Assembly: GCA_029204225.1 (NCBI GenBank)
Contig: CM055095.1
Span: forward strand, 18,327,483-18,391,482
Direction: 5' to 3'
Length of the DNA stretch: 64,000 nt
From: Diphasiastrum complanatum
Lineage: Eukaryota > Streptophyta > Lycopodiopsida > Lycopodiales > Lycopodiaceae
Below are positions 11,118-21,780 of the stretch, in pieces; within the stretch, counting starts at the first letter, position 1; each line of letters starts with the position of its first letter. The translations under genes were made by a program, and so were the position numbers. The notes below the pieces were generated by a model. That model saw only the letters and a list, made by a program, of their open reading frames with translations, was not told the origin of the DNA and did not search any database.

Positions 11118-12143
11118 ATGGCATCTATAAATGCATATCTTTTGGATACTAATGAAAGGCTCAACAAAACTAACTATTCCATATGGAAAGTTAGAATGGA
11201 ATATATCATGATCATGCAAGATCTGATGGAAATTGTAAATGGTAAGGAGGGTGAACCTATTCATCCTCAAGAAAAAGCCAAATACATCAAGAGGTGCAAT
11301 GTTGCACTACATTGCATAAAAATGAATGTTGCAAATGAACTCTTAAGAGAGGTAGGAGATTGCACTTCAGCTCAAGATGCTTGGGAGACTTTGCAAAAGG
11401 TCTATGAATCCAAGAACCAAACTAGAATGTTAGCTTTGAAGAATCAAATCTATAGAAGCTATCAAAAGAAAGGAGAGAGTGCACATACTTTTGTCCTAAG
11501 AGTAAAGGAATTGAACAAAGAGCTAGCCTTTATAGGTGACCCTATCAAGGATGAAGAGCTTGTTCAACTCATATTGAATGGACTAAGCTTTGAATTTGAC
11601 AATTTGGTTCAGGGATATGCAATTATGGGTAAGCTACCCATACTTGAAGAACTCCAAGGCACACTCATGGCCGAGGAATCAAGAAGGAGCCAAATGCAAG
11701 AGAGGATGGATAGGCTTTCCATCCAAGGTGGAGATGACCAAGCTCTCTTCACCAAAGGCAAAGGCAAGTCCAAAGGCAAAGGATCAACATTCAAGAAGTC
11801 TACAAAGCTTGAGGATCAAGAAGGACCCCCAAAGGCATCTCCATCAACCACCAAAGTCAAGAAGGACAAATCAAAGGTGAAGTGCTACTATTGTAGCAAG
11901 ATGGGGCATTATGCCTCGGAATGCTTCAAGAGGAAGCAAGATCAAAGCCAAGCCAACATGAGCAAAGAGGAGGAGGAGGAGAGTTCACATGAGGACTCTC
12001 TCATGATGTCCATATTTTCTTCAACAAGCTTCAAAGGAGAAGATCCTTGGTGGATTGACTCGGGTGCTAGTTCACACATGACTAGTAAAAGGGAGTTTTT
12101 CTCTTCTCTCTTATCTTATGATGGACCTATAAAGTCTATCTAA
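11118..12143 (+). CDS. Copia gag and protease N-terminus
   Basis: Begins MASINAYLLDTNERLNKTNY. Residues about 20-200 are a UBN2-type Copia capsid region that forms the virus-like particle, followed by a Lys-rich linker and a CCHC zinc knuckle (CYYCSKMGHYASECF, about residues 255-270) that binds the element RNA. The aspartic-protease active-site motif WWIDSGASSHMTS lies near residue 315 and processes the polyprotein. The frame ends at TAA 12141-12143, but the polyprotein continues in the same frame, so this stop is a lesion rather than a natural end. The start is supported by the sister gag at 9719. Confidence 0.93.
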   Translation: MASINAYLLDTNERLNKTNYSIWKVRMEYIMIMQDLMEIVNGKEGEPIHPQEKAKYIKRCNVALHCIKMNVANELLREVGDCTSAQDAWETLQKVYESKNQTRMLALKNQIYRSYQKKGESAHTFVLRVKELNKELAFIGDPIKDEELVQLILNGLSFEFDNLVQGYAIMGKLPILEELQGTLMAEESRRSQMQERMDRLSIQGGDDQALFTKGKGKSKGKGSTFKKSTKLEDQEGPPKASPSTTKVKKDKSKVKCYYCSKMGHYASECFKRKQDQSQANMSKEEEEESSHEDSLMMSIFSSTSFKGEDPWWIDSGASSHMTSKREFFSSLLSYDGPIKSI

Positions 12144-13541
12144 ATAGCAAATGATGAAGCTTGTAAGATTGAAGGAGTTGGTAGCATTCCCCTTTGCTTA
12201 GGATCTTCCAAAAAGATCAACATAGAAGGTGTTTTGTACATTCCTACAATAACAAAGAATCTACTAAGTGTTGGCCAAATGGTAGACAATGGTTTCAATG
12301 TTGACTTTGCTTCAAATGAATGTTTCATCAAGAAGAAGGGTAAGATAGTGGCTAAGGGCACTAGACTTGGCAAACTTTATAAGCTGGATGCATTTGTGGA
12401 TACTAATGTTGTCATGTTGGCCGAGAAGAGCAAAATATCTACCTTTACTTTATGGCACAAAAGACTTGGACATGTCAACTCGGGTTCCATGGAGGCTATG
12501 ATCAAGGAGGAGTATGCTTTAGGCCTACCAAGGTCTATTGGGAAGGAAGACAAGGTTTGTGAAGCTTGTGCCTTATCCAAGGCACATAAGAAGGTGTTTC
12601 CTAACTCCATCACAAAGTCATCTCATCCTCTTGAACTCATACACTCGGATGTGCACATTGCTAGCACCAAATCTAATGGAGGTTCATCCATGTTTTTAAC
12701 CTTCATTGATGACTACTCAAGATATTGTTGGGTGTTCTTACTTTCCTTCAAGTCTCAAGTATTTGATACTTTTGTAAAGTTCAAGTTGTTTGTGGAAAAG
12801 CATCATAATCATAGCATCAAGATTCTTAGAAGTGACAATGGTGGAGAATTCATCTCCAATGAGTTCAAGGCCTTTTGTGAGGAGGAAGGGATCAAGAAAG
12901 AGACTTCTTGTCCTTACACTCCTCAACAAAATGGAGTTGCTGAAAGAAGGAATAGAACATTATGTGAATGTTCTAAGGCTTTACGATTAGATGCTTGTTT
13001 GCCCAAATCCTTTTGGGGTGAGTCTCTTGTATGTGCAAACTACTTGATGAATAGGGTGTCTTGCAAAGCAATTGAAGGCAAAACTCCTTATGAGATGTTG
13101 TATGGAAAGAAACCCAATCTTAATCACTTGAAAGTTTTTGGGTGTATATGTTATGTGCATGTGCCATTGGAAACAAGAACCAAGGAGGATCCATCTTCCA
13201 CAAGAGGGATCATGCTTGGATATGCAAGCTCAAGCAAGGGCTACAAAGTCTATCTCCCATCCTTGAACAAATTTGTTGTTTCAAGGGATGTCATCTTTGA
13301 TGAACATCATATGCATATGCTTGAAGAAGGCTCAAGTGCTCCAACAATCAAGAAGAAGATGGCCGAGGAGCAAGATCTTGGTTTTGAGGAGGAGCTCCTG
13401 GAGGAGCAAGCACCAAACCCACCTATCACACCAAGGAGATCTTCAAGGGCAAAAGTGGAGCCATCAAGGCTCACATATCAAGGCAAAGGACAGCAAGTTG
13501 AGGGTATCTCATCCACTGCTTATGCTTTATCTAGTTTTTAA
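12144..13541 (+). CDS. Copia protease C-terminus and integrase
   Basis: In frame with the upstream gag. After the C-terminal half of protease (VLYIPTITKNLLSVGQ) come the GAG-pre-integrase HHCC zinc finger (HKRLGHVNS ... CEACALSKAH) and the integrase core. The catalytic triad is visible: D in IHSDVH, D in RSDNGGEF, and E in GVAERRNR. Integrase inserts the cDNA into host DNA. The frame ends at a second in-frame TAA (13539-13541). The first usable ATG after the upstream stop is at 12234, so without readthrough the N-terminal part would be lost. Confidence 0.92.
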   Translation: MANDEACKIEGVGSIPLCLGSSKKINIEGVLYIPTITKNLLSVGQMVDNGFNVDFASNECFIKKKGKIVAKGTRLGKLYKLDAFVDTNVVMLAEKSKISTFTLWHKRLGHVNSGSMEAMIKEEYALGLPRSIGKEDKVCEACALSKAHKKVFPNSITKSSHPLELIHSDVHIASTKSNGGSSMFLTFIDDYSRYCWVFLLSFKSQVFDTFVKFKLFVEKHHNHSIKILRSDNGGEFISNEFKAFCEEEGIKKETSCPYTPQQNGVAERRNRTLCECSKALRLDACLPKSFWGESLVCANYLMNRVSCKAIEGKTPYEMLYGKKPNLNHLKVFGCICYVHVPLETRTKEDPSSTRGIMLGYASSSKGYKVYLPSLNKFVVSRDVIFDEHHMHMLEEGSSAPTIKKKMAEEQDLGFEEELLEEQAPNPPITPRRSSRAKVEPSRLTYQGKGQQVEGISSTAYALSSF

Positions 13542-15086
13542 GAACCGTCTAATGTTGAAGATGCATTGAACTCCAAAGAATGGTATAAAGCTATGTTGGA
13601 TGAGTATGATGCCTTGATTGAGAATGAAACTTGGTTGCTTGTTGAGAGACCTCAAAGGAATGTAATAGGATGCAAGTGGGTCTTCAAGCTTAAGTTGAAT
13701 GCAAATGGGAGTGTTAACAAACATAAAGCAAGATTAGTTGCAAAAGGTTATGCTCAAGAGAGAGGGATAGACTATGAGGAAACTTTTGCACCCGTGGCCA
13801 AGATGGTCACAATAAGACTAATCATTGCACTTGCATCACATTTTGGTTGGATTCTATGTCAAATGGATGTCTCTAATGCTTTCTTGAATGGTTTTTTGGA
13901 AGAGGATATCTATATGGAGCAGCCACAAGGGTTCATCAAGCATGGAATGGAGAACAAAGTATGCCATCTCCAAAGAAGCATCTATGGCTTGAAGCAAGCC
14001 TCGAGATCTTGGAATTCAAGACTACATTGCTATCTTATTTCACTTTCTTTTGTTCAAAGTGAATATGATCCCACTCTTTACATTAAGTTTGATGATGTTG
14101 GTATTGTACTTTTACTCATTTATGTAGATGACATCATCATTAGTGGAAATAGTGTTGATGGTACTGAAAAAATCAAGATAGATCTATCCTTAGAGTTCAA
14201 GATGGTAGATCTAGGGTGTCTTCACTTCATCTTAGGCATAGAAGTACTTAGAGGGTCTGATTTTATCTTTATAAGTCAAGTAAACTATGCTCAAAGTCTT
14301 TTGAATAAGTTTAAGATGGAAGTATGCAAAAGTGTTGACACACCAATGGAGCAAGATGTAAAAGTGCCAAATGAAGATGATGAAAGATCCTTCATGGACA
14401 TCACTTTGTTTAGGCAACTTATAGGTTCCTTAATGTGGATCACTATAACTAGACCAGATCTTAGCTTTAGTGTATGTAGGTTGAGCCAATCCATGCAAAA
14501 GCCATTGAATATCCATTGGAAAAAGGCTAAGAGGATTCTAAGATACATCTCAGGTACATTGGATTTTGGGATTCTATATAGAGCAGATGTGATTACCCTT
14601 CATTCATTTAGTGATTCAGATTTTGCAGGGGACAAGAGGGATAGGAAATCAACAAGTGCCTATTCAACTTTCATAGGAGAAGGTGTGGTTTCATGGCTTT
14701 CAAAAAAGCAAGAAACTATATCTCTATCTTCAACCGAGGCCGAGTACAAAGCTTTGACAACCACTACAAAGGAGGTACTTTGGATCAAGAGATTATTGGT
14801 GGAACTAAAGATCATTGATTCAGAGGAGGCAGCAATCATCTACAATGACAATATATCAGCCCAACACCTTGCATCTAACCCAATCTTCCATGCAAGATCT
14901 AAGCACATTGAGATATGCCATCACTTTGTGAGAGAAATGGTGCAAGCCAAGGAGATTGCTTTGGAGCATGTTCCAAGCAATGAATGTGTAGCTGATCTAC
15001 TTACTAAACCACTTCAAAAGACACCTTTTATGAAGTTCAGATCATCACTTGGAGTGATTAGTAAAGCAATGATTGAACCAAGCTAG
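13542..15086 (+). CDS. Copia reverse transcriptase and RNase H
   Basis: Same frame as the preceding parts. The reverse transcriptase contains QMDVSNAFLNG and the catalytic YVDD box (LLIYVDDIIISG). RNase H follows with D in FSDSDFAGD, E in STEAEYKA and D in IYNDN, then HARSKHIEI near the end. It copies element RNA into cDNA and degrades the template. The natural stop is TAG at 15084-15086, directly before the polypurine tract. The first ATG in this segment is at 13566. Confidence 0.94.
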   Translation, partial: EPSNVEDALNSKEWYKAMLDEYDALIENETWLLVERPQRNVIGCKWVFKLKLNANGSVNKHKARLVAKGYAQERGIDYEETFAPVAKMVTIRLIIALASHFGWILCQMDVSNAFLNGFLEEDIYMEQPQGFIKHGMENKVCHLQRSIYGLKQASRSWNSRLHCYLISLSFVQSEYDPTLYIKFDDVGIVLLLIYVDDIIISGNSVDGTEKIKIDLSLEFKMVDLGCLHFILGIEVLRGSDFIFISQVNYAQSLLNKFKMEVCKSVDTPMEQDVKVPNEDDERSFMDITLFRQLIGSLMWITITRPDLSFSVCRLSQSMQKPLNIHWKKAKRILRYISGTLDFGILYRADVITLHSFSDSDFAGDKRDRKSTSAYSTFIGEGVVSWLSKKQETISLSSTEAEYKALTTTTKEVLWIKRLLVELKIIDSEEAAIIYNDNISAQHLASNPIFHARSKHIEICHHFVREMVQAKEIALEHVPSNECVADLLTKPLQKTPFMKFRSSLGVISKAMIEPS

Positions 15087-15090
15087 ATAG

Positions 15091-15100
15091 TGAGGAGGAG
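15091..15100 (+). promoter_or_regulatory. Polypurine tract
   Basis: TGAGGAGGAG immediately before the 3' LTR, the primer for plus-strand DNA synthesis. The interrupted sister element has the matching complement at 8059-8066. Confidence 0.9.
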
Positions 15101-15780
15101 TGTTAAAAATTCACAATTCTAGCTTGACTAGTTTTGGTCATATGACTTGTAAATAGTTAGATGGTCATGATGTGGCTTGTCACACGTGCCAAATAGCATA
15201 GGATTCCATTCATAAGGATGTTCTCAAGTAGACCTAAGTGTTAGAACCTGGAATGAGTCCAAATTATGCTTAGATACAAGGGAGAAAAAATAGGAGCTAT
15301 TTTTGGTAATTTTTGCATTGTTGAGGGATCTCCAAGATTCCAACCCTAACTTGGTAGGGATGAAAGATCCACCAAAATTAGCATTAGGGATAGGTTTAGG
15401 GCTACTCATACCTGCCCAAAACCGTGATGGATCATGTATATATAGGTGATGATATCTCACCAAAATCAATCAAGCAATTTCATGTTTTTTCTCTCATAAT
15501 GGTGCAATTGCTCTCTATGTTCATAATTGTTTGAGTACTTGTGATTACTAATGATTATAGGATTGAATGTAGGTATGGTGTATAGTACTCAGACTGTGGG
15601 AGGCCGTACTTTCACACGTGTGAAGCCTTCTTCAAGGATTTGGGCCATTTAGTGAGGTTCAAGCATAGATTTTTGATGGATTTTGATGGTTCAATTTGTG
15701 CTAATCTTATGAAATCATAATCTATTGTTTCCCTCATCATTTCAAGTGTTTTAGGATCCTTATTTGCTGTAATTTTTACA
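15101..15780 (+). repeat. 3' LTR of the young Copia
   Basis: 680 bp, same termini as the 5' LTR. It is followed by the target duplication CCATC (15781-15785). Confidence 0.97.
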
Positions 15781-15785
15781 CCATC

Positions 15786-16591
15786 TCTCTCTAATCAAGA
15801 GCTTGACCACAAAAAATGGATGCAAAATAGAAATGATTGAAAATCTAGCAATCCCAATACTTAGGGACGTAAGAATATTCAAACCTTGACCTCTCAACAA
15901 GATCCTACTTGATCTTGAGCTATATAAAATCTATTTGAAACAACAAAATTGGAAACTAGCTTGAATTGGAATGAAAATTGGATGTAGAATTGTCTCCTCC
16001 TTGATCTCGACTTCACAAGGTACTTGGATTCACCTGACTTGAACCAAAAGAAATCAAATGCACATAAATGACTTTTCAAATCATCCCTATAAAATCAGGT
16101 TGAATCACTATGCAATAATTAATCCAAACCGTTTAACCAAAACAAGCAAAAATGAACACAATCTTGACTAGAATTGCATTCTATGATGATTACTTGCCAA
16201 AATCCTTGGGATGACCCTAAAAATGACTTTCAATGACCTGAATAAGCCTAAGAACGACCAATTACATCACCAATAATTATGATCTACCTTCCTATTGAAT
16301 GATTGAAAACTATTCTTTGTGATTTACTCCACAAATCGAGTAGTATCAAAAAGAAGGAAGCACAAAAAACTTGCTATTTTGATCCAATTGATAATAGATG
16401 ACCTCAACTAGGATTTTAAAGCTAATAGACTTGTAGATAAAATTCCATTATATCCCTCTTCACTCAATTACATAAAAAATTGAAGGTGCTAATCATAGAT
16501 GATGTCTAGATAGCAATCAATGCTTGAATTGCACCAAAATCTATGATCCTAGCATGATTTATAGCTCATTTCTTGGAATAGCTCTGATACT
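15786..16591 (-). other. Leader of the interrupted minus-strand element
   Basis: Continuation of the host element across the nested insertion. Next to the break, the minus strand reads TCTTGATTAGAGAGAG before the split ATG. A primer-binding site with one change from the usual form (AGTATCAGAGC) abuts the LTR at 16581-16591. No gene is seen. Confidence 0.75.
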
Positions 16592-16831
16592 ATGTTGAAA
16601 ATGCAGCAAAATAAGACAAATTGATCTCATAAATGATGGAGAAAGCATCTAATTAAGATCCAATAGCTAGAGCACAAATCAATCTATTGATTTCTAGCTT
16701 ATCTTGTCTTGAACTCCACAAATTTGGCTCCAAAGTCATGCAAAATTTCTCACACGTGTGGATGTATGACCTATTGCAGCCTGTGTACTGTACCAGCACC
16801 CTCCAAACCTTCTAATCATTCCAAGAAACCA
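16592..16831 (-). repeat. Truncated 5' LTR (R/U5 end, 240 bp)
   Basis: Matches 7363 to about 7602 with scattered substitutions, then homology stops abruptly. The missing U3 was lost by deletion or replacement with Gypsy-like sequence. Confidence 0.85.
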
Positions 16832-17203
16832 GGGTATATTCACACTCACAATCTATCAAGCTAATGTCCAATTTTAGATTATCTTTACTTGACATCTCAA
16901 TTACTTGAGTTGTGCACTTCTTTCGATCCAGGAAAAATTTCATAAGATGTCCAAGCTTATTGCAAATAAAGCAAATATTCACCTTCTTAGTCTTTTCTTG
17001 AGACATGTATTTTTTCTACTAACCTTTTGATGCCATTTGACCAAGCTCATCAAAATATCTAGCTTGATTTTTATAACGATCGCCAAGTGAAGACCTATCA
17101 AGATTATAATACATGCAAACAAAAGCATACATATGGAGCCAAACCTCCCAACCAACAAGAAATGGAAAGTCAAATCCCTAACCACTTCACCCCCAAGCCA
17201 CAA
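16812..17203 (-). pseudogene. Retrotransposon gag zinc-knuckle remnant
   Basis: The minus frame contains KVNICFICNKLGHLMKFFL, a CX2CX4H knuckle whose last cysteine is replaced. The upstream frame (SLVKWHQKVSRKN) is a plausible gag linker in another phase. Too short to place in a family with certainty. Confidence 0.5.
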
Positions 17204-17236
17204 TGACTGAACGCATGATAGGAGAGGATTCTAGCT

Positions 17237-17428
17237 TCAAGAGACATAAAACTTATAATGTTTCCCAATAGGCATACTCCTAGAATCTTTTGGAATTCTA
17301 AGATATACCCAATCATCAACTTTCAAAACTCTAGGAGATCTCTTAAGATCATCATAGTGCTTAACTTTGTCTTGAGCACTACAGATACTATCATGTGCCG
17401 ATTGCAATATTTCTTGCATATCATGCAT
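17237..17428 (-). pseudogene. Ty3/Gypsy integrase C-terminal fragment
   Basis: Contains AQDKVKHYDDLKRSPRVLKV followed by DDWVYLRI. This is the conserved segment after the Gypsy integrase core (AxxRQKxYADxKRR...FxVGDxVxLR). No flanking Gypsy domains remain. Confidence 0.75.
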
Positions 17429-17440
17429 GAAATTCTCAAC

Positions 17441-17748
17441 TTTTTTGGAATGTGATAGGATCTAGATGCGCTCTGATACCACTGTTGGATGTGTAAATGG
17501 AGACAATTTCTCAGGCGGGCTCTGGTACCACTATTGGGATCTGATAAGCCAGGCAGACTCCACTGATAATGTGCTCTCTATTCAGATTCCTATGATTAAG
17601 CTAGATAGAGTCAAACTATCGGCTACAGGCTACTACTGCTAACTGAGACCTATTTTCTTCCAAGCCCTAGATGGACACTGCCTATCTAGTATTTATTTAT
17701 AATCATTCAACTAACGAGCCTATGTGTGAGAAAACTTAATGAAAGCTG
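17441..17748 (-). repeat. Truncated LTR plus primer-site/leader segment
   Basis: 17532-17748 matches 21781 to about 21999 (the R/U5 part of the LTR). 17441-17531 matches about 21688-21780, which is primer-binding site and leader. A normal 3' LTR would be followed by flanking DNA and not by a leader, so this is the relic of a tandem or recombined copy. Confidence 0.75.
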
Positions 17749-17754
17749 CTTTCT

Positions 17755-19440
17755 CCCAGTCCATCTAGAAACTATCTGAGCCATGTCAGTTTGTTGGCCA
17801 TCTTGGTGGCAGCGACATATTCAGCTTCACAGGATGATTGTGCGGTGATTGTTTGCTTCTTGCTTACCCATAGAACAGTGACATTTGCTGCTATGGTGCA
17901 TCCTCCTGAAACTCTCTTACAATCGTCTTTCAATAATGCCCAGCTAGCATCACTATAGGACTTGACTTGAAGTCTCGATCCATGTGAATAGCAGAGTCCA
18001 TAATCCTTTGTTTGTTGCAGATATTGCAACACTCTTTTGTCAATCTTCCAGTGCGTTGGTCCTGGATTGATGTTGAACTGACTCAATATGAATACTGCAT
18101 ATGCAATATCTGGTCTGGTGTTGTCTGCCAAATACATTAACAAACCTATCAGCCTTTTGTAAGGACTGTTCAACATTGCTTTGCCCTCTTCGTCGCTCTT
18201 TGGACAGTCTGTGTTGGTCAGTACTAAGCCCGTGACCATCGGAGTGTTGACTCCTTTGCATTCAGTCATCTGAAAGTCATCAATGATCCTTTGAGTATAT
18301 CTTGACTGGTGTAAGTACAGTCTGCCATTCTCAAAGTCTCGATCGATTTCCAATCCTAGGTAGCATGGTGCTTCACCCATGTATGATATCTCTAAGTGTT
18401 TGGAGATATCCTGCTTCACTTGTGCAATCAGGTCATCGCTCCTTGATAGGATGAGTGAGTCATCTACCTAGACACCTATTATGATGATTTCTCCATGCAC
18501 AACCTTTACGTAGACATTACAGTCTGCTATCAAAGGTTGGAAGCTTAAGGATCTTAAAGCATGATCCTTTTTCTTATACCATTGTCTGGCGGACTTTTTT
18601 AATCCATAGATGCTCTTGTGCATCATGCATGCGTAATCAGATTATAATTTGCATTTGAAACATGGTGGATGATCCATGTAGCATTCCTCTTTGAGTTCTC
18701 TATGTAGGAATGCAGTCTTCTCATCCACTGTGGATCTTCTGGTTGTATGCTACTGCATATGTGATCAATAAGCGTATGGATGTATGCTTTACAACTGGAG
18801 AGAAGGTTTTAGTATAGTCTAAGCCATACTTCCGAAAGAAACCTTTAGCTACCAGCTATATCGTGATACGTTGCCATCGGCTCCCTACTTGTACTTATAG
18901 ATCCATTTGCATTTAACAGTCTTTCTGCCATCTGGAACTGGTTCGAGTGTCCAGACATTGTTCGTTTCCATGGAGTTTATTTTTTCCTCCATTGCTTGTA
19001 TCCACTTGTCCTTGTCAGGACTGTTGATAGCTCCTTCATAGCTTTGTGGTTCACCTCCGAATCCACAAAATTCTTCCATTGTGGAAGATGAACTGTTAGG
19101 TGCATATAAGACAAGTACTTTGAGTTCTCTCATGGATCTTCGTAGAGAATGATCAAGTGCTGCTATCGCTGTGTCTTTGTGGCTAGGTGCGGAACCATTG
19201 TGGGATTCCGGTGTTGTAGCTACAGGCAATTCGGCAACCCGTTCATCATCTGAGTTGTCAATCAACTCAGGTGGTAAGTGAACATCTTGATTCAAGTGTT
19301 CATCGGTTTCTCCCTCTGTCGATGTGGGTAGATCATAGTATGTCTTGCTTAGAATCTCGTAACCAACAGGGTCTCCGTCGGCCATCGTTCTAGCTTTGTC
19401 AACAAACTTGACAGTTTTGACCTAATTTGTCTTTGGCATG
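17755..19440 (-). pseudogene. Copia reverse transcriptase / RNase H remnant
   Basis: On the minus strand the linker before RT ends KTVKCKWIYKYK (near 18885). The catalytic box near 18470 reads with a stop in place of the tyrosine of YVDD. The RT C-terminus and RNase H follow (NTRPDIAYAVFILSQ, SYSDASWA, SSCEAEYVAATKMAN), ending at an in-frame TAG at 17769-17771. The rest of RNase H (the DN...H part) is deleted and the frame runs into the truncated LTR. Confidence 0.85.
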
Positions 19441-20600
19441 TATAGCTTGTACTACGATGAGTGTACATCATATCCAACAAGAAAATCTTGTTCGACCTTT
19501 TCATCCAGCTTCTTCCGCTTCTTATCTGGTATGTGTGCATATGCTACACATCCGAATATCCGAATACGAGCTAGACTCGGCTTGTTCTTCCACGATACTT
19601 CATGTGGTGTGGTATTTGGAATGTCAGATTTGCCTATTCGATTTTGGATGTAGCTGGTTGTAGCTACTGCTTTAGCCCTAACCATTTTGATGCTTTGGAG
19701 TAAGCCATCATGGATCTTGCGGCTTCCATGAGTGTGTGGTTTCTTCTCTCGACCACACCGTTGAACTCTGCAAATCACTTGGATATGTATTCTCTAGCTC
19801 TGTCGGTGCTTAGCTGCTTCACTTTCTTCTCGGTCCATTGGCCCAGTTTACAAACTCTATAAACTTATTAAGTGCCTCTGATTGGTTATGTATGAAGTAT
19901 ACGACAATGAACTTGCTAAAGTCGTCAATGAATGTGATGTAGTATTTTGAACCTCCAAGTAAGACTACGTCAAAAGGTCTATAGATGTCAGAATGTATCA
20001 TCTCCAAGAGTTCTGTTCTCTTGAGTGAGTCTCTTGTGAAGGGTGAAATCTTGCCTTTGTTACATGCTTCACATGACTTCAGACTATTTGCATATTTGAT
20101 GCTTGCGTTGGTAAATACTATGTTCTGACTGGCCTTGTATAGAGCCATCACATTTGTATGATATAGCCTTCTGTGCCTTAAGATATTAGTGGACTCTTGA
20201 ATCTGGTGTGCTTCTTCAGTTGGAGCATGTATCTTCAAATGGTACAAGCCATCTCTACGCTTTCCATGCGTGATGATGTGAGTGTTGTTCGATTCGGTCA
20301 GTTCACACGAGTCATCTGCAAAGGTAACGTTCATGCCTGCATCAACTAACTTCACGACAGATAGTAGATCCTATTGAAGCATTGGGACGTATAGCACATC
20401 GTCAGGCTTCCTATCTTTGTTGTTGGAATACAGCCATAATTGGCCTGTTCCACTTGGTGTCGTGATCCATCTCCCAGAATGATGTATCTAGAGGAATCCG
20501 TTTGATGGTATTCAACAATCATGTGCTTGGTGGTCACGAAATGTGACGTAGCATTGGAGTCAAGAATGACTTCTTGTACATCAGCTTGTGATGTGGTGCA
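19441..20600 (-). pseudogene. Copia protease / integrase remnant
   Basis: The protease motif is altered (VILDSNATSHF for DSGATSHF). It is followed by ILGDGSRH, the HHCC region (HRRLYHTNV ... CEACNKGK) and the integrase core start IHSDIYRPF with TFIDDFSKF. The C-terminal integrase lies in another frame at 19452-19778, where GRKIHDGLL-like and FGCVAYAHIPDK segments are seen. Several frameshifts break it. Confidence 0.83.
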
Positions 20601-21597
20601 TACATAGGTAAGCGGATGGATTTTTTGTCGCTCTCTCCTCAACCATCTTTGAGGACTCTGGCTCCTCTACATACGACGAGATGTTGGAGGGCTTCTTCCT
20701 ACTTGTCACCTTCTTGTTCCTCGTGTTCTGATACCAGTCTACTGCTGCATGACCCTTCTTATGACAATGTATGCATTGAATGTTTGAATTTAACCAACAT
20801 GTGTCAACGGTATGACCTTGGCATCTACATCTAACACAGAACTTCTTGTCACCACCTTGTTGTTTTTGCTTGGTAGGTGTCTTTGATCTTCTTTCTTTGT
20901 CTGCATCCTTCTGTTGATTGCAGCCAGATCTTCGAGACAACTCCCTCTTAGCATTAGGCTTCTTCTTGCATTGACCCTTTTGCTATACAGAGCTTGATCA
21001 GACTCTTGTCTGTTATCATAGTGGTCTCTAGCTTATGCTTCCTCTTGATCTCGGCTACTGCCTTCTCAAGAGTCATAGTAGGATCCTTAGCTAACAAAGT
21101 GTGTCTCATCTAGAACGATCTTGGTAGCACGTGCAATAGATACATCAATGGCTTCTCTTGTGAGACTCCGTGCCAGCATTGTACAAAGAAAGAAGTAGGT
21201 TCTTCATCTTTTTGATGAATGTCGTGAGATCTTTACCATCCCAGCGTAGGCATGTGAGTTGATCTTCCAAATGCATGATTTGGTTGCGTGATTTGGTTTC
21301 AAACCTTGCTATAAACGCATCCCATAGTTCTTGTGCATTTGCTATTGATGAGAGATCGAGTACGATGTTGTCTTCGATGGAAGAGAAGATAATAGCTATT
21401 GCCTTATCGTTTTTCTCCTTCCATTCACGAAGCTCCTTGTTGATATTTGCTGGCTTTTCTTCGGTCCCATCCACCCAGGGCCAAAGTGCTTCTCCTTTTA
21501 GGATAAGCGAAGGCTTCACCTTCCAGGCTAGGTAGTTTAAACCATCTGCCTGAAGTACTATGCAAATCTTGGATTGAATGCTGCTTATAGATGCCAT
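20601..21597 (-). pseudogene. Copia gag remnant
   Basis: The start MASISSIQSKICIVLQADG is at 21597, with capsid motifs LNYLAWKVKPSLILKGEALW and LTCLRWDGKDLTTFI. A frameshift near 21145 separates this from the zinc-finger region at 20581-20940, which has two knuckles: CVRCRCQGHTVDTCW and CIHCHKKGHAAVDWY (last Cys changed). Same family as the gag at 47059-48045. Confidence 0.85.
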
Positions 21598-21780
21598 TGT
21601 TGTATACAATGTTTCAGCTTGTATTAGGCTTCTTTGATTTGAATGACCTTGCTATGGGGTTTTGAGTAACTAGCTCTAATACCACTTTTGGAATGTGACA
21701 GAATCTTGATGCACTCTGATACCACTATTGGATGTGTAAGTGAATCTAGAGACATTTTCTTAGGTGAGCTCTAATACCAC

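Larger units (their letters stand above)
9723..15780 (+). mobile_element. Young, nearly intact Ty1/Copia LTR retrotransposon (6,058 bp)
   Basis: LTRs of 682 and 680 bp differ at six bases plus one 2-bp indel, so insertion was recent. Target-site duplication CCATC lies at 9718-9722 and 15781-15785. An initiator-Met-tRNA-type primer-binding site follows the 5' LTR and a polypurine tract precedes the 3' LTR. The coding region 11118-15086 is one continuous frame in the Copia order gag, protease, integrase, reverse transcriptase, RNase H, broken only by two TAA codons (12141 and 13539). All catalytic motifs are present. Confidence 0.97.
7363..16831 (-). mobile_element. Non-autonomous Copia-related LTR element, interrupted by a nested Copia
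   Basis: Read on the minus strand, the order is truncated 5' LTR (16831-16592), primer-binding site, leader (16591-15786), gag and start of protease (9719 to about 8750), a non-Copia ORF (8632-8084), polypurine tract and complete 3' LTR (8058-7363). The element at 9723-15780 sits inside it and is flanked by CCATC on both sides. The gag is a clear relative of the nested element's gag. Integrase, reverse transcriptase and RNase H are absent and about 600 bp of unrelated sequence takes their place, so the element would have depended on a helper. Several frameshifts in gag show that it is old. Confidence 0.85.

Noticed and set aside
11590..11880. Alternate-frame ORFs within the young Copia coding region (also 12377-12613, 12738-12990, 13273-13569, 14232-14548)
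   Set aside because: They overlap the polyprotein, which carries all conserved motifs in one frame.
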